Part shown: in pieces, positions 33,102 through 44,509 of the stretch
Numbering within the stretch: the stretch's first letter is position 1
How the letters are laid out: each line of letters starts with the position of its first letter
The notes under the pieces: model-generated
What the model saw: only the letters and a program-made list of their open reading frames with translations
Database searches by the model: none
What the model was told of the DNA's origin: nothing
Program-made: the position numbers and the translations under genes
Assembly: GCA_014529385.2 (NCBI GenBank)
Contig: CM043944.1
Span: 46,356,768-46,418,767 of the forward strand
Direction: 5' to 3'
Origin: Adiantum capillus-veneris
Taxonomy: Eukaryota > Streptophyta > Polypodiopsida > Polypodiales > Pteridaceae
DNA: 62,000 nt

Positions 33102-33589
33102 AATTTATGGGAAAAAAAGGGTTAAAATTTGACGTGTACTAAGTGAAAGCACTTACTGGTTAATGATCACCTCAAGGTACTTTCAAGCACTTAATGCAAA
33201 TATTCTCTCGAGTCTCGTCCCTCCCACTCTGTCTCGCTCATTCCTCCTCCCTCTCTCTGTCTCGCTCGCGCCATTCAGGTTTCTGATTCCCTCTTTCCTC
33301 CCTCCTTTGCGTTTCTCTGTTAGCCGAAGCAACAAGCAGCAACATCATAACAACAAGAAGCAAATTCAGGAGGAGTACTTTTTGTTGGGTTGGTCATCGA
33401 CTCCAGTAAAAATCCACTGCAGCAGCAGCCAACAAGTCTGTGGCATCATGTAGCTTGAAGCATTCTATCTCGAATGTTGGTTGAATTTGAATGTGGCTGG
33501 CTTTCCTAGGTAGCATTTCCAGGTAGCATTGATCCATGTTTTAACATGCTTCATGCAGATGTAGAAGCGTTGTATGCTTGTCTCTGAAT
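33102..33589 (+). other. Leader-like CT-rich stretch before a gene fragment
   Basis: No ORF is convincingly supported. Bases 33200-33320 are rich in CTCTCTC/TCCCTC motifs as in plant 5' untranslated leaders. A possible intron follows before the exon at 33982. Confidence 0.3.
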
Positions 33590-33733
33590 GTGTGGCAAGA
33601 TAACCAAAGGGGGCTTGGCCTAGTGGTTAAAGTGAATGGGTGGGTGCGTAAGGACCCAGGTTCAACCCCTGGCGATATGGTATGCCCTCTGTTGGGGAGG
33701 GTATTGCAAAAAAAAAAAAGTGTGGCAAGATAA
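33590..33733 (+). mobile_element. tRNA-derived SINE with 14-bp target-site duplication
   Basis: The body 33604-33719 has a Pol III A box (TGGCCTAGTGG, 33616-33626) and B box (GGTTCAACCCC, 33659-33669) 32 bases apart, and ends in a 12-base poly(A). It is flanked by a perfect direct repeat GTGTGGCAAGATAA (33590-33603 and 33720-33733). The total length of 116 bases is short for a SINE. It would be mobilised by LINE machinery. The host sequence resumes exactly after the second repeat. Confidence 0.9.
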
Positions 33734-33981
33734 TCATGGATTGTAACTATTAATGATGCATGTGTGAGTTTAGAATTTATTTCTGGAATGTATATGCGTT
33801 GTGCACATCTAATTGATCACCCTTGTGAATGCTTTATAAAAATGCATCATGCAGCTTGAAGCATGAATGCAGATTTTATCAACTGTGTGTGCATGCTTAT
33901 ACGAATGCATCATGCAGGTTCAAGCATGAATGCATTTAACTATTGATGTTGTATCTATATGGCATTTGTGATTTTTTCAAG

Positions 33982-34075
33982 ATGAAGAACCAGGCTACAA
34001 AAGGACCTTCAGACTCTGACAAGGGTACACCTAGAAAGGGAAAGAGATTTACGCAGGAGTCGCCTATCAAAACAG
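33982..34075 (+). CDS. Putative exon of an unidentified plus-strand gene
   Basis: ATG at 33982 follows an acceptor-like TTTTTTCAAG and the ORF ends at a donor AACAG|GTTAG. It encodes a basic, hydrophilic peptide (SDKGTPRKGKRFTQESPI). The next coding part is probably at 35640 (phase 1 continues in a good frame). A possible small exon near 34165-34205 repeats the PKGTPKK motif and also ends in CAG|GTTAG. No family recognised. Confidence 0.45.
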
Positions 34076-34592
34076 GTTAGATGCATCATGCATGCATTTC
34101 TAAAATTGGTTTTATGTAAAATTTCTGAATTTTTTGCACATGCATGCTACAAAATGAAATTTCGAGTCCCCCAAGGGTACACCTAAGAAGCAAAATGTTC
34201 AGCAGGTTAGATGCAGGTATTTCCCCCATGGATTCAATTAAAGTGTTGCTTTATTAGGAAAAAGTAGTGTGCACACCACTAGTAAATATCAAGTGGGTGA
34301 ACCCCACTTTTAATGGGTACAGCACCACTGATAGGCTGTGTTGAAGTGGTGCACCTGCAGCACCCTTTAAAGTTGGGCAGAAACCATGGTTGCATCACTA
34401 CATAGTTATGTTGATATGGTGCACCATCTCTTAAAAGTGATACTGGACCACTTTAAAGTGTTGGGCAGCACTAAAAAGAGGTAAGGCTCTAGTAAAAACT
34501 GGCGATACAATGGGTGCATCACTTTCCAGTGGAAAACCCTAACTATTTTGTGGTGAATCATCACTTTTAAGCAAAGCATCACGATGGTGCAA

Positions 34593-34824
34593 CACTTTTC
34601 AGTGGTTCTACACACTTTTAAGGTACCGAATAACGTTCTAGTTAAGAAGCACCACTTTCTAGTGGTGAAGACCACTATAAAGTGGCCAACATCACTATAA
34701 AGTGGCCAACATCACTATAAAGTGGTCAACATCACTATAAAGTGGTGAACACAACTATAAAGTGGTGCTTCTTAACTAGAACGTTATTCGGTACCTTAAA
34801 AGTGTGTAGAACCACTGAAAAGTG
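34593..34824. repeat. 66-bp perfect inverted repeat around a 20-22 bp tandem unit
   Basis: Arms 34593-34658 and 34759-34824 are exact reverse complements (they carry GGTACCGAATAACGTTC and GAACGTTATTCGGTACC). The 100-base spacer contains about four copies of CACTATAAAGTGGYCAACAT. The right arm and its flank recur about 204 bases downstream (34971-35125). Confidence 0.88.
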
Positions 34825-35639
34825 GTGCTTCTTAACCTGAACATTATTTGGTATAAAGTGGTAAACACCAATAAAGTGGTGTTCACCACTTTTTGTGGTT
34901 CAAATCACATTTAAGTGGTGTTTATAGTGGTGAAGACCACTATAAAGTGGTGAACACAACTATAAAGTGGTGCTTCTTAACTAGAACGTCATTCGGTACC
35001 TTAAAAGTGTGTAGAACCACTGAAAAGTGGTGCTTCTTAACCTGAACGGTATTTGGTATAAAGTGGTAAACACCAATAAAGTGGTGGTCACCACTTTTTG
35101 TGGTTCAAATCACATTTAAGTGGTGGTGCGTGATGGTCAACCACTTTCAATGCTGTAGAACCACTTTTTAGTGATGCTTTACAAAAGTGCAATAATCTTT
35201 AGTTCTGCACCTTTGCAAAAAGTGGTGGTTAAGTGCTTTTAAGTGATGAAGCTTTACAAGGAGATACCACATTCTATTGCTGTAGCACCACTTTTTAAGA
35301 GTGTAGCACCAACTTTAAGCTGTGTACAACAATTCACATCGGTGTAGCACAACTGAACAGTGGTTCAACCCACTTTTATGTGTTGGAGCACCACTTTAAA
35401 GTGGTGAAGAAACACCAAAATGTGATGTATCACCAGCAAATAGTGGTGTAGTAGGACTTTTTAGTGTTACCTAACCAGTTTTAAGTGGTTGAGAACCATT
35501 TAGTGGTACACCACCACTTAAAAATTTTGCAGTACCACTGAGAATGGTGCAGAAATCATTTCAACCACTTCTTATTGTTGATAAAACAAGTTTAATTATG
35601 GCTCATTACATACTAACATGCATTCATATATCTTTTTAC

Positions 35640-35882
35640 AGGGAGGTGGACAGTACCACGAGTGGCCTTACCCACTCAAAGAAAATTTTGCTTCACCAAG
35701 GAAGATTTTCATACCGAATATGGGCTATGCTTGGTTGGCCAGGATCCGAAGCTCCTATGTGATGATGATTTCTCAGATGAGGAGTGGCTTAGGGTATGGC
35801 TTTACAAGCGCCACCAAAAGGAGAAGATGCATTTAAAGGGGCTGAGGCCTGGAATGTTTAAATTGGTATTCAAAACTGGTTA
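35640..35882 (+). CDS. Putative downstream exon of the plus-strand gene
   Basis: It follows the acceptor TCTTTTTACAG. Read in the phase left by the exon at 33982 it gives RKFCFTKEDFHTEYGLCLVG and DDDFSDEEWLRVWLYKRHQK, a compact, charged protein segment with no stops. A donor-like site (TTG|GTATTC) lies near 35867; read-through stops at 35882. It lies between blocks of AAGTGGT repeats, which fill the flanking introns. No domain is recognised. It converges with the minus-strand gene fragment at 38.1-38.9 kb and may belong to the same mobile unit. Confidence 0.45.
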
Positions 35883-36255
35883 AATTGTTTCAAAACATTA
35901 AAAAGTGATTCTATATCACTAAAAACTGGTGTGCACCACTAAAAACTAGTAATGATACATTCAGTAGTATTGTTTTACCTGTGAAAATAATGCACCACAA
36001 ATACAAATTAGTGTAGAAACTAGTAACCATACAAAAAGGTAGAATATTAAGAGGTTGTGTGAGGACAACTTAATAGTGGTGAGAAACCGCATTCAGCGTA
36101 ACTAAAAAGTGGTTTGGTACGACTTAAAAGTGAATTCAAACCACTTGACGGTGATGAACCGCCAATAAAAAATGGTGTGCACTGCTTGAATATGGTGGGC
36201 AACGATTAAAAAGTAGTGAGTAAGGACATGAAAGTTCTGGGGAAGTTCAGAACTA

Positions 36256-37350
36256 GCACTTAAAAAGTAGTTGGGAGGGACAAAATACTAGGCGACCAAC
36301 CAACATTAACACTAGATAGTAGTCCAACACAACTTGAAAGTGGAGGAGCTCTTGTGAAAAGTGTTTGATGACCACTTTAGAGTGGTGAGCGACTAGTTCA
36401 AAGTGGCCAGTCACCAATTAAAATCTAGCACTTAAAAAGTAGCTGGGAGGGACAAAATACTAGGCGACAGACCAGCATCAAAACTAGATAGTGGTCCAAC
36501 ACAACTTGGAAGTGGAGGAGCTCTTGTGAAAAGTGCTTAATGACCACTTGAGAGTGGTGAGCAACTAGCTCAAAGTGGGTAGTCACCACTTGAACGCGGA
36601 TTCTGGTCACTTGAATGTGGTTTCTGGCCACTTGAAAGCGGGAACTTGCCGCTTGATTACAGTGACAAGGTTTTAGCTACCACTTGAAAGTGGTGTCTTG
36701 CCACTTAGGAGTGGTGCCTCATCACTTGCATGGAGTGATGACTGACGTAGTGACTTAGCACATGAAAGTGGTGTCTCACCACTTGACGACCACTTGAAAT
36801 TAGTGAGCAACTACTTCAAAGTGGGTAGTCACCACTTGAACATTGATTCTAGTCACTTGAATGCGGTGTCTGGTCACTTGAAAGCGGGAGCTTGGCGCTT
36901 GATTGCAGTGACAAGGTTTAAGCTATCACTTGAAAGTGGTATCTCACCACTTGATGGCCACTTGAGAATGGTGAGCAACTAGTTCAAAGTGGACAGTCAC
37001 CACTTGAATGCGTATTAAAGTCATTGGAATGCGGTGTTTGGCCACTTGAAAGTGGTGTCTCACCACTTGCATAGAGTGATGACTAACGTAGTACTTTGCA
37101 CATGAAAGTGGTGTCTCACCACTTGATGACCACTTGAGAGTGGTGAGAAACTACTTCAAAGTGGGCAGTCACCACTTTAACGCGTTTTCTTGTCACTTGA
37201 ATGCGGTGTCTGGCCACTTGAAAGCAGGAACTTTCCGCTTGATTGCAGTGACAAGGTTTTAGTTACTACTTAAAAGTGGTGTCACACCACTTGGGAGTGG
37301 TGCCTCACCACTTGCATGGAGTGATGGACTGACATAGTGACTTAGCACAT
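36256..37350. repeat. Higher-order repeats inside the array
   Basis: A 172-base unit starts GCACTTAAAAAGTAG at 36256 and 36428. A second unit starting GACCACTTGAGAGTGGTGAG recurs near 36541, 36788, 36956 and 37128, with a conserved GCGGTGTCTGGCCACTTGAA segment. Unequal exchange would produce this pattern. Confidence 0.8.
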
Positions 37351-38116
37351 GAAAATGGCTTCCCACCACTTGAATGCGGTCAGACACCACGTGAAAGTGG
37401 TTTTTATACGTGTAAGTGTTGTATGCACCGCTTCATTGTGTTGTGACAGCACTTGTAAGTGTTCAAACTCCACTAATATGGTTTTGGTTACCATCATAAG
37501 GTGGTGGGCACCATTCGTGCAGCAGCAGTAAAAAGTCTATGGCACTACTATAATTGTTGCACCATGACTAAAAGCTGCTACATCACTTGGAAAAAGTGAG
37601 ATGCACCACCAAAAACGTTTGCACCTGTAACACCCCTACGAGTTTGTAAAACACGTCTGTTAGCATTGGGTAAACAAGAATTTTTAGTGGGTGAACACCA
37701 CTTTGTAGGGTTTACGGTGAAGCGTTGGTGCATTTCTAGTAAAAACTGTTTCTTAAACATTAAAACCTGATGCAAAACATTACAAACTGGTTCAAACACA
37801 CTAAAAGGTGGTGTGGAAAAACAAGTAGAAGTGCTTCAAAAACATTTAGAACTATTCATCAAATTTTAGAAGTGGTTCATATACAATTAGAGACCAGTAT
37901 AGTAATGTTTCACCACTTTTTAATGTTGCAGCACCACTAAAGTGGTGCAAAACACCAAAACAAGCTGTAGCACTAATAAGAAGAAGTATAGAAACATAAT
38001 GTTGTGGTAGTAATGAGTTGTAGCACCAATAAAAAGTGGTATAGAAACATAATGTTGTAGCAGGAATATGAGTTTTAGAACCAATAAAAAGTGCTTTAAA
38101 AATATATCAATTACCT

Positions 38117-38850
38117 GAGGCTCCTCAAGAAGGTGGATTGGATGCTTTACATATGAACATCTAGCTAGTCTCTTACCGCAAACATCTTTCTTGTTGGGGG
38201 ATCTCGTCTCATCCGTCCAAAATTGAAAGACTATGTCTTTAACAGTTTGACAGATGTGAGTTCTCCGTGCATCATCTCTATGACACGCAGATGCAGGGAA
38301 CGAACCATCGGATTCACTTGACACTATTAAGTGATGTTTGGCGGAATATAAGTTTCTTTTGTGGATCCCCATAAGCTTGGCAGCTTGCGGTATGCTCATG
38401 TCAGTGTTTTGCTCGTTGCTTCCACCATTCACCAACATCATCATTGCTGATTTCTTCACAAAAAACTCGTATGAAGATCTTGGGACCTTCACATGATTCA
38501 AAGTGTTGCGGATGTTTCTCAGCATAATTGCTTCCAACTCTTTGGATTTACTATGCATAGTAAGGAAGCAAGGATGTTGAAGAAGTTCATCAAAGATTTC
38601 CTTCCTACCACTTGCATCCATTCCCACGGTTAATGTATCAAAGTGTTCTACCATAGATTGACATATCCTTCATTTCTTTCTTTCTTTCATCCATCTCCCC
38701 CGTATTGCTTTCCATCACAAAGTTGATTGTTGCCTTACGTTGCTTTCGTTTCTGAGCAGCCCAATATTCCCTCATTAATTTTCTGCGCTGAAGTTGAGCT
38801 TCTCTACTCAATGACGATGAGCTGATAGACAGTTCTTCACTGTGCTCCAT
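38117..38850 (-). pseudogene. Unidentified transposon-like gene, minus strand
   Basis: ATG on the minus strand at 38850 opens a basic start (REAQLQRRKLMREYWAAQKR). After one frameshift near 38645 the frame continues to 38117 (LMGIHKRNLYSAKHHL, IVFQFWTDETRSPNKKDVCG, HPIHLLEEPQ) and ends at a good donor, CAG|GTAATT. A 105-base intron (38985-38881, GTATGT..TTGTAG) separates a noncoding first exon. The W-x-[DE]-x-[ST]-R-x-SPNKKDV pattern recalls a widespread family of uncharacterised transposon-associated proteins; this link is from memory and unproven. Later exons are not seen; the repeat array lies where they should be. Confidence 0.5.
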
Positions 38851-38985
38851 TGTTGCAGTACTTTCAAAGGATTGCTCTACAAGAAAATACAAATCATAAC
38901 TACACGCTATACTTTTAATTAATACATGGCACTTCTTGCACTAATTAGCAAGATACTAACAAAGCATAATAAGTGTTTACATACC

Positions 38986-39101
38986 TCAAGAATCATCAAG
39001 TAGAAGAGGAACCTATAGAGATAGAGTTCGTGAGAGCGAGAGAAAGAGTGCTAAGGGAGAGAGAGCTGAGCGCGAGCTCAGATATAAGAGGAGCCATGCT
39101 T

Positions 39102-39143
<42 letters not shown>

Positions 39144-39240
39144 GGGGGGGCTGAGCGATACAGAAAGCTCAGCAAGAGCTTTGTGAGAGAGAGACAGAGA
39201 GGAGCTAGATAGAGCTCCAAGAGAGATCTCAGAGACAAAG
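38986..39240 (-). other. Probable first exon and CT-rich leader of the minus-strand gene
   Basis: On the minus strand a CTCT-rich stretch ends at GATTCTTGAG|GTATGT, a strong splice donor matched by an acceptor (TTCTTGTAG) at 38881. It includes a (GA)n run (39100-39132) and 18 consecutive G (39133-39150) on the plus strand. No coding potential is supported. Confidence 0.45.
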
Positions 39241-39373
39241 AAAACTCAAAGCAGAGAGAAAGCTCAGACAGGTTGTAGCGGGAAAGAAGAGGCGGACAAT
39301 AATCCAGCGTTCAGCAGTAAATTACATTTAGTCTCATTAATTGTGGTACGTTAGGAGACTTAATTGACGTACC

Positions 39374-40214
39374 TTAGGAGAGTGATATTCTTTTTGAGAT
39401 TTGAAGCACTTTTAAAACACCCACTTTCAAGCGCAAAAAAGCAATGTCCTTGACATTACTTTCCAGGCCACCTATACATGATTTCACCCGTAGCATATAG
39501 TCAATCAAGCTATCCCCATCATGTTTCCTACATGTAAATCCATTGGCTCCACTCCACAAAGAAACACCATTGGCAATAACCCGTGCTATTTCACATGTGT
39601 AAAAGTAACTTTCCATAGTGATCCGGCTCTTTCTCATCCATTGAAGTGCGATCATACAAGTGAACTTCCTCCAACTCCCTTGAAATGTATGGCACATCAA
39701 ATTGTTGAGTATAATGTTGTAATGTTTTTGTGCGAGCATTCATATCCCCAAGTACAACAACATCACCTTTGCCTTTGAAATAAGCAATGTCCTCTTCGAA
39801 ATCAAAAAATGGCTAATCTCATTCCATGTAAGCATAAAAGGGGGAATCATGATGAGAAATGTAGCAACCGGCTACAAAAATGGGTGCTCTTTTTGGTGTC
39901 ATAATTTTCAGCCATACATAACGTTTGTACTTGTCATCTTTCACAATTGATACAAAATCTTCCAATCCTTTCTTAACCATACATGCGACCTCTCCTTCCC
40001 CTCTTTGTTGCTTGAGATTCTTTGACCACACAAATGAATGTACATTGTAACCCTCCAAGTCGTTAATCCTTCGTGTATCATGCTCCCAAGTTTCAACAAG
40101 AAGTACAACATTGGATTGGCTTGTTAGTTCATCAATGCCAACCCCCGCATTCCATGGGTATCCATTACAATTCCAAAACAATATTTTCAATTGTAACTCG
40201 GTCTCATAGGTCAT
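39374..40214 (-). pseudogene. LINE A, ORF2 endonuclease part
   Basis: ATG 40214 opens an apurinic-type endonuclease (LKILFWNCNGYPWNAGVGID, VVLLVETWEHD, YVWLKI, FVAGCYISHHDS). The frame to 39819 continues after a shift with VVVLGDMNARTK (about 39755) and DSLIDYMLRVKSCI to 39374. The WNCNG, VETW and GDMNAR motifs are the N-terminal catalytic positions of LINE endonucleases, which nick target DNA to prime reverse transcription. The downstream RT is missing here; the RT at 31.4-33.1 kb may be its continuation beyond an insertion. Confidence 0.8.
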
Positions 40215-41149
40215 GCATCTCTACTTGCTTGAGGGACTTGCCTCGTCTTTGGACACATTCTCTTTGTGAGAGATCTTCTTGTTTTTCTTATTCCTTTCCT
40301 CGTATGCCTTGCGAGGCATATTTTGCTGCTTAATAGTGTGATCTTCACATAAAAAACATTTTGTATCCCTCTACTAGATCCAACTATTATCAAGGATGAT
40401 CTTTCGTTTGGTCTCGTCCGGCATGGTGCATACAATTGGCCGTTCTCCCGAGCGAGGAGCTCCTTGCTTACCCACTCTATGTGCTCCAGAGTCCATAACT
40501 CTGGACGTGTCAAACCGGGTTTTGAAGAAATCTTCGATAACAATGGCAATAGAAGGAGGTGTCTCTAACTTGTCTTTGGGAATTCCATGAATAAAAATTT
40601 TCTTGGAATGTCTCTCCCGTTCCTTCAACTCCTCCACATCCACATTCTCAACATTGTTTGTTTGAACCATAGCTTACATGAGTGAGGGATTAGGAACCGC
40701 ATTGTTACCACATACATCAGTCCAAGAATTGTTTGTGTATACATTTTTTATGTCACATACATCTCGCCCGGCTCATGGTGTCAAATTTCTCCTCTTTCAA
40801 TACATGGTCATGTTCTACTTTGCTCATGCGCTCCTTCCAAGCATTTAGGTCGACAAGAGAGCGAGTTGCATCAAACGTGTTGTTTGTATCTCAAGTGTCC
40901 TCTTGAGATTCTCATTATCAACCATAAGTACCCTTAGTGTGCCATTTTCCATTGCAAGTGCCCCTAAGTTTTCACCTTTTTTGTTTATGGTCTCTTGCAA
41001 CGATACCAAGCATGCCATGATCATGGTTTTTGATGTCGTTGGTTGGGTGGTTGTGTTGCTATCTCCACACTTAGAGATTTTGGATCATTTTCCACAATGG
41101 TTGTGGACCTTGTTGAAGAACAAGAACCCTTGCAAGTTCCAGAAGACAT
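40215..41149 (-). pseudogene. LINE A, ORF1 RNA-binding protein
   Basis: ATG 41149 (MSSGTCKGSCSS). After a frameshift a coiled-coil-like stretch follows (MENGTLRVLMVDNENLKRTL, near 40930). An RRM-type domain sits at 40670-40374 (KKIFIHGIPKDKLETPPS, AHRVGK, RPIVCTMPDETKRKIILDN), and a basic tail follows in another frame. Coiled coil, RRM and basic end is the order of L1-type ORF1 proteins, which coat LINE RNA. The ORF ends where ORF2 begins at 40214. Frameshifts inactivate this copy. Confidence 0.7.
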
Positions 41150-41377
41150 TGTATGTAAAATAAGAGATGAGAGTCAACTTTCTTGAGCCTGTTCACTTCA
41201 AAAATGCTTCTACAAAAACGCCTTCTATAACTCTTAGAATTTTCATCTTCACATAAATGCGTAGAGGGCATCGTGCTCTTCGATTGACGCTATAGATCAC
41301 TTAAATCGGACTTCGGATGAAGAAGTTATGATCAAAAGAGTGAACTGATTTTTACTAGGTCAAAAAACGGTTGCACT

Positions 41378-41383
<6 letters not shown>

Positions 41384-41440
<57 letters not shown>

Positions 41441-41526
41441 GGAGAGAGATAGAGACGAGAGAGAAGGAGGGTGAAAGGGTGGGATAGAGTGAGAACGAGA
41501 AATGCATGGAGGTAGATTGAGAGCTC

Positions 41527-41582
<56 letters not shown>

Positions 41583-41616
41583 AAGAGAAGAGAGTGAAAG
41601 TGGAATGGGGGGAGAG

Positions 41617-41653
<37 letters not shown>

Positions 41654-41860
41654 AAGAGAGAAGATATAGAAAGAGAAATAGAGGGGGAGATAGATAGAGA
41701 AAGAGAAGTAGCAGATAGGGATAGAGAAAGGGAGGATAGAGAGATGGTAGAGAGAAAGGGGGGCATATGGAGATAAAAAGTGTGGACAAGAAAATAAAGA
41801 GATAAAGAAGAGGGAAGATAGAGATAGGTAGAAGTTATGGAGAGAAGAGAGAAGAAATTG
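41384..41860. repeat. (GA)n arrays and GA-rich block
   Basis: Pure GA runs at 41384-41437, 41528-41577 and 41621-41649 within 480 bases of purine-rich sequence. Long Leu/Ser or Arg/Glu frames here are composition artefacts. Confidence 0.95.
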
Positions 41861-42039
41861 ATACTAATAGAGTCGATCAACCACTAGGGTTTTCTTCAAG
41901 ATATACTTGATGATAGGGTAACAAATAGAGAGATCTTCAATGTTTATATTTGAGTGTATCAATCGTCTATAAATATAGGCTTGGGTGTTAGCTAAAACAT
42001 ATCTACATAGCCACTAAGCTCTAGTAAATTCTACCAACG

Positions 42040-42733
42040 ATGGCTTCCTGTTCGTCATGCAAGGTGAATTTTTTCTTGTATACTATTAGCGGTGAACCTT
42101 TGTTTCTTGATTGCCCTGCAGGATTTGCCATGGTCAATTGTGGAGATTATGGGGTGGCTAATAACAGCGAGATTTTTGCCATCATTTCTACTCTGCATGG
42201 CAACATTCAGAATCAAGTGAAATATGGTGTGACATTAGGTCATCAATTTCAATTTTTATTGGATTCAACGTTGTCCACAAAGTTTTTTTGGTCACAAAAA
42301 TGGGTGTAGATATCTCCTCAAGGTCAAATGTGGCAATGGTGGAGTTATCTGATAGCTCCACTGATGAAAAGAAGGTTTTGCTAGAAACTCATCCAAGAAT
42401 CATCAGGATTCATTCTTTGTTTGCCAAGAAACAATGCAAGATGTTTGGATGGAAGAAGAACAGAAAGACAAAATAATACCTTTGAGTTTAAACCAAATAG
42501 AAAAAACACAAAGTCTACTGGAGCACATTGTGCTAAATAGCCACAAGTACCCCAAGTTGAGCCGTATGATTTCTAGGTGTTCAATTAAGAAAAAGGTTAA
42601 TGAAATTCCTCATGCGTACAATGAAGATTGCATTTATGAGTTGGACCGTGTGCTGGACGGTGTGCCCAAAATGTTAGGGCTGGATCAAAAGTACGTGGCC
42701 ATTGTTGGGTTAAGCCTATTCATTCCAGAATGA
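42040..42733 (+). pseudogene. Unidentified coding-like region, several frames
   Basis: ATG 42040 opens MASCSSCKVNFFLYTISG, continuing CGDYGVANNSEIFAIISTLH to 42309. A possible short intron (42064-42122, AAG|GTGAAT ... CTGCAG) lies inside it. Overlapping frames give THPRIIRIHSLFAKKQCKMF (to 42476) and IEKTQSLLEHIVLNSHKYPK (to 42733). Composition is protein-like but I recognise no family. Frames change twice, so this looks decayed or spliced in a way I cannot settle. Confidence 0.35.
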
Positions 42734-43140
42734 AGTATCCAATTTTAATGAAGAGAACTAAATGTGGCGGACATCTTGTCTGTAAAAATAGCTCATGATC
42801 AATCAATGCGATAAAGGGACAACCAAATGAGACTTCTTGGACATGCAAATTGCTAACATCAACTACGTCAATTGGTATGCTGAGCTCCAAAAACGAAACA
42901 CTACGGTGCTTTCACTATGGTCAGAGTCCAATGCAGTGTTCTTGTGATTTCTATTACCTTCTCATTGAATACATTTGGATATGGTTGTTTATCCACATTG
43001 AAATCCATAACCACCCCATCACAAAGGGAGTTTTGCGAGCGGCAATACAAAAGATTAAGAGAATTTGTGTCTCATGTGGTGTCTGATCACCAACAACTTG
43101 ACCTAGGCATTTGCAATTGAATCTTGAAAAGTAGACGGTA

Positions 43141-43608
43141 ATGGGAGTAGTGGTTCAAGGAAATGGGGAGCAACTAAATAGCAAGGAGCTCCTCTCTATC
43201 CTTGAGGAGATGCGACCATTGATCCATACTCAAGGTATTGTTTTATTTTCTTGCCTCCGAACCTGTTGCACTTTCTCTTTGCTGACATGCATGTATGCAT
43301 TATTAATCTCAGGTTTAAACACTACCCGGATTGGAGTCGATGCAAAGTCCCAATTGATTTGGCTGAAAAACAATTCCGGCTATAACTTTTTCCACACTAT
43401 GCTATTTTCAGGACAATCAACAGACCATAACAAAAGATGTCATGTTTTCAGAATATCGATCAATGGACCTGGATCTGGTGTTGAATTGGTAAATATAATG
43501 AAACAAGACGGGAGTGAGGACTTGCAAAGAAGCTGGGTTTGCTTTGATCACGTACATATGGTAGTGGGGTGGACAACAATGGTAGCACATGTCTACAGTC
43601 GTACGTAA
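43141..43608 (+). CDS. Unidentified coding-like region with a probable intron
   Basis: ATG 43141 (MGVVVQGNGEQLNSKELLSI). A GT..AG intron fits between CTCAAG|GTATTG (43234) and ATCTCAG|GTTTAA (43313); both spliced and unspliced readings stay in frame. After it come RIGVDAKSQLIWLKNNSGYN and HVFRISINGPGSGVELVNIM to the stop at 43608. No family recognised. Further protein-like but broken frames extend to about 44000. It may continue the region starting at 42040. Confidence 0.35.
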   Translation: MGVVVQGNGEQLNSKELLSILEEMRPLIHTQGIVLFSCLRTCCTFSLLTCMYALLISGLNTTRIGVDAKSQLIWLKNNSGYNFFHTMLFSGQSTDHNKRCHVFRISINGPGSGVELVNIMKQDGSEDLQRSWVCFDHVHMVVGWTTMVAHVYSRT

Positions 43609-44476
<868 letters not shown>

Positions 44477-44509
44477 CTCTCTCACATACACACTCACACA
44501 CACACATGA

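Larger units (their letters stand above)
34260..38110. repeat. AAGTGGT palindromic repeat array, 3.8 kb
   Basis: The block is filled with ACCACTT..AAGTGGT units: many copies of CCACTTGAAAGTGGT-, CACTATAAAGTGG- and CCACTTTTTAGTGG-like motifs spaced 15-40 bases apart. Since the unit is its own near reverse complement, every few dozen bases can form a small hairpin. Sequence diverges along the array, from ATAAAGTGG forms (34.6-35.1 kb) to CTTGAAAGTGG forms (36.3-37.4 kb) and sparse forms beyond. It is interrupted only by the exon-like piece at 35640-35880. Confidence 0.9.

Noticed and set aside
33604-33719. A functional tRNA gene
   Set aside because: A and B boxes are present, but there is no cloverleaf closing stem and the sequence ends in poly(A) with a target duplication, which indicates a SINE.
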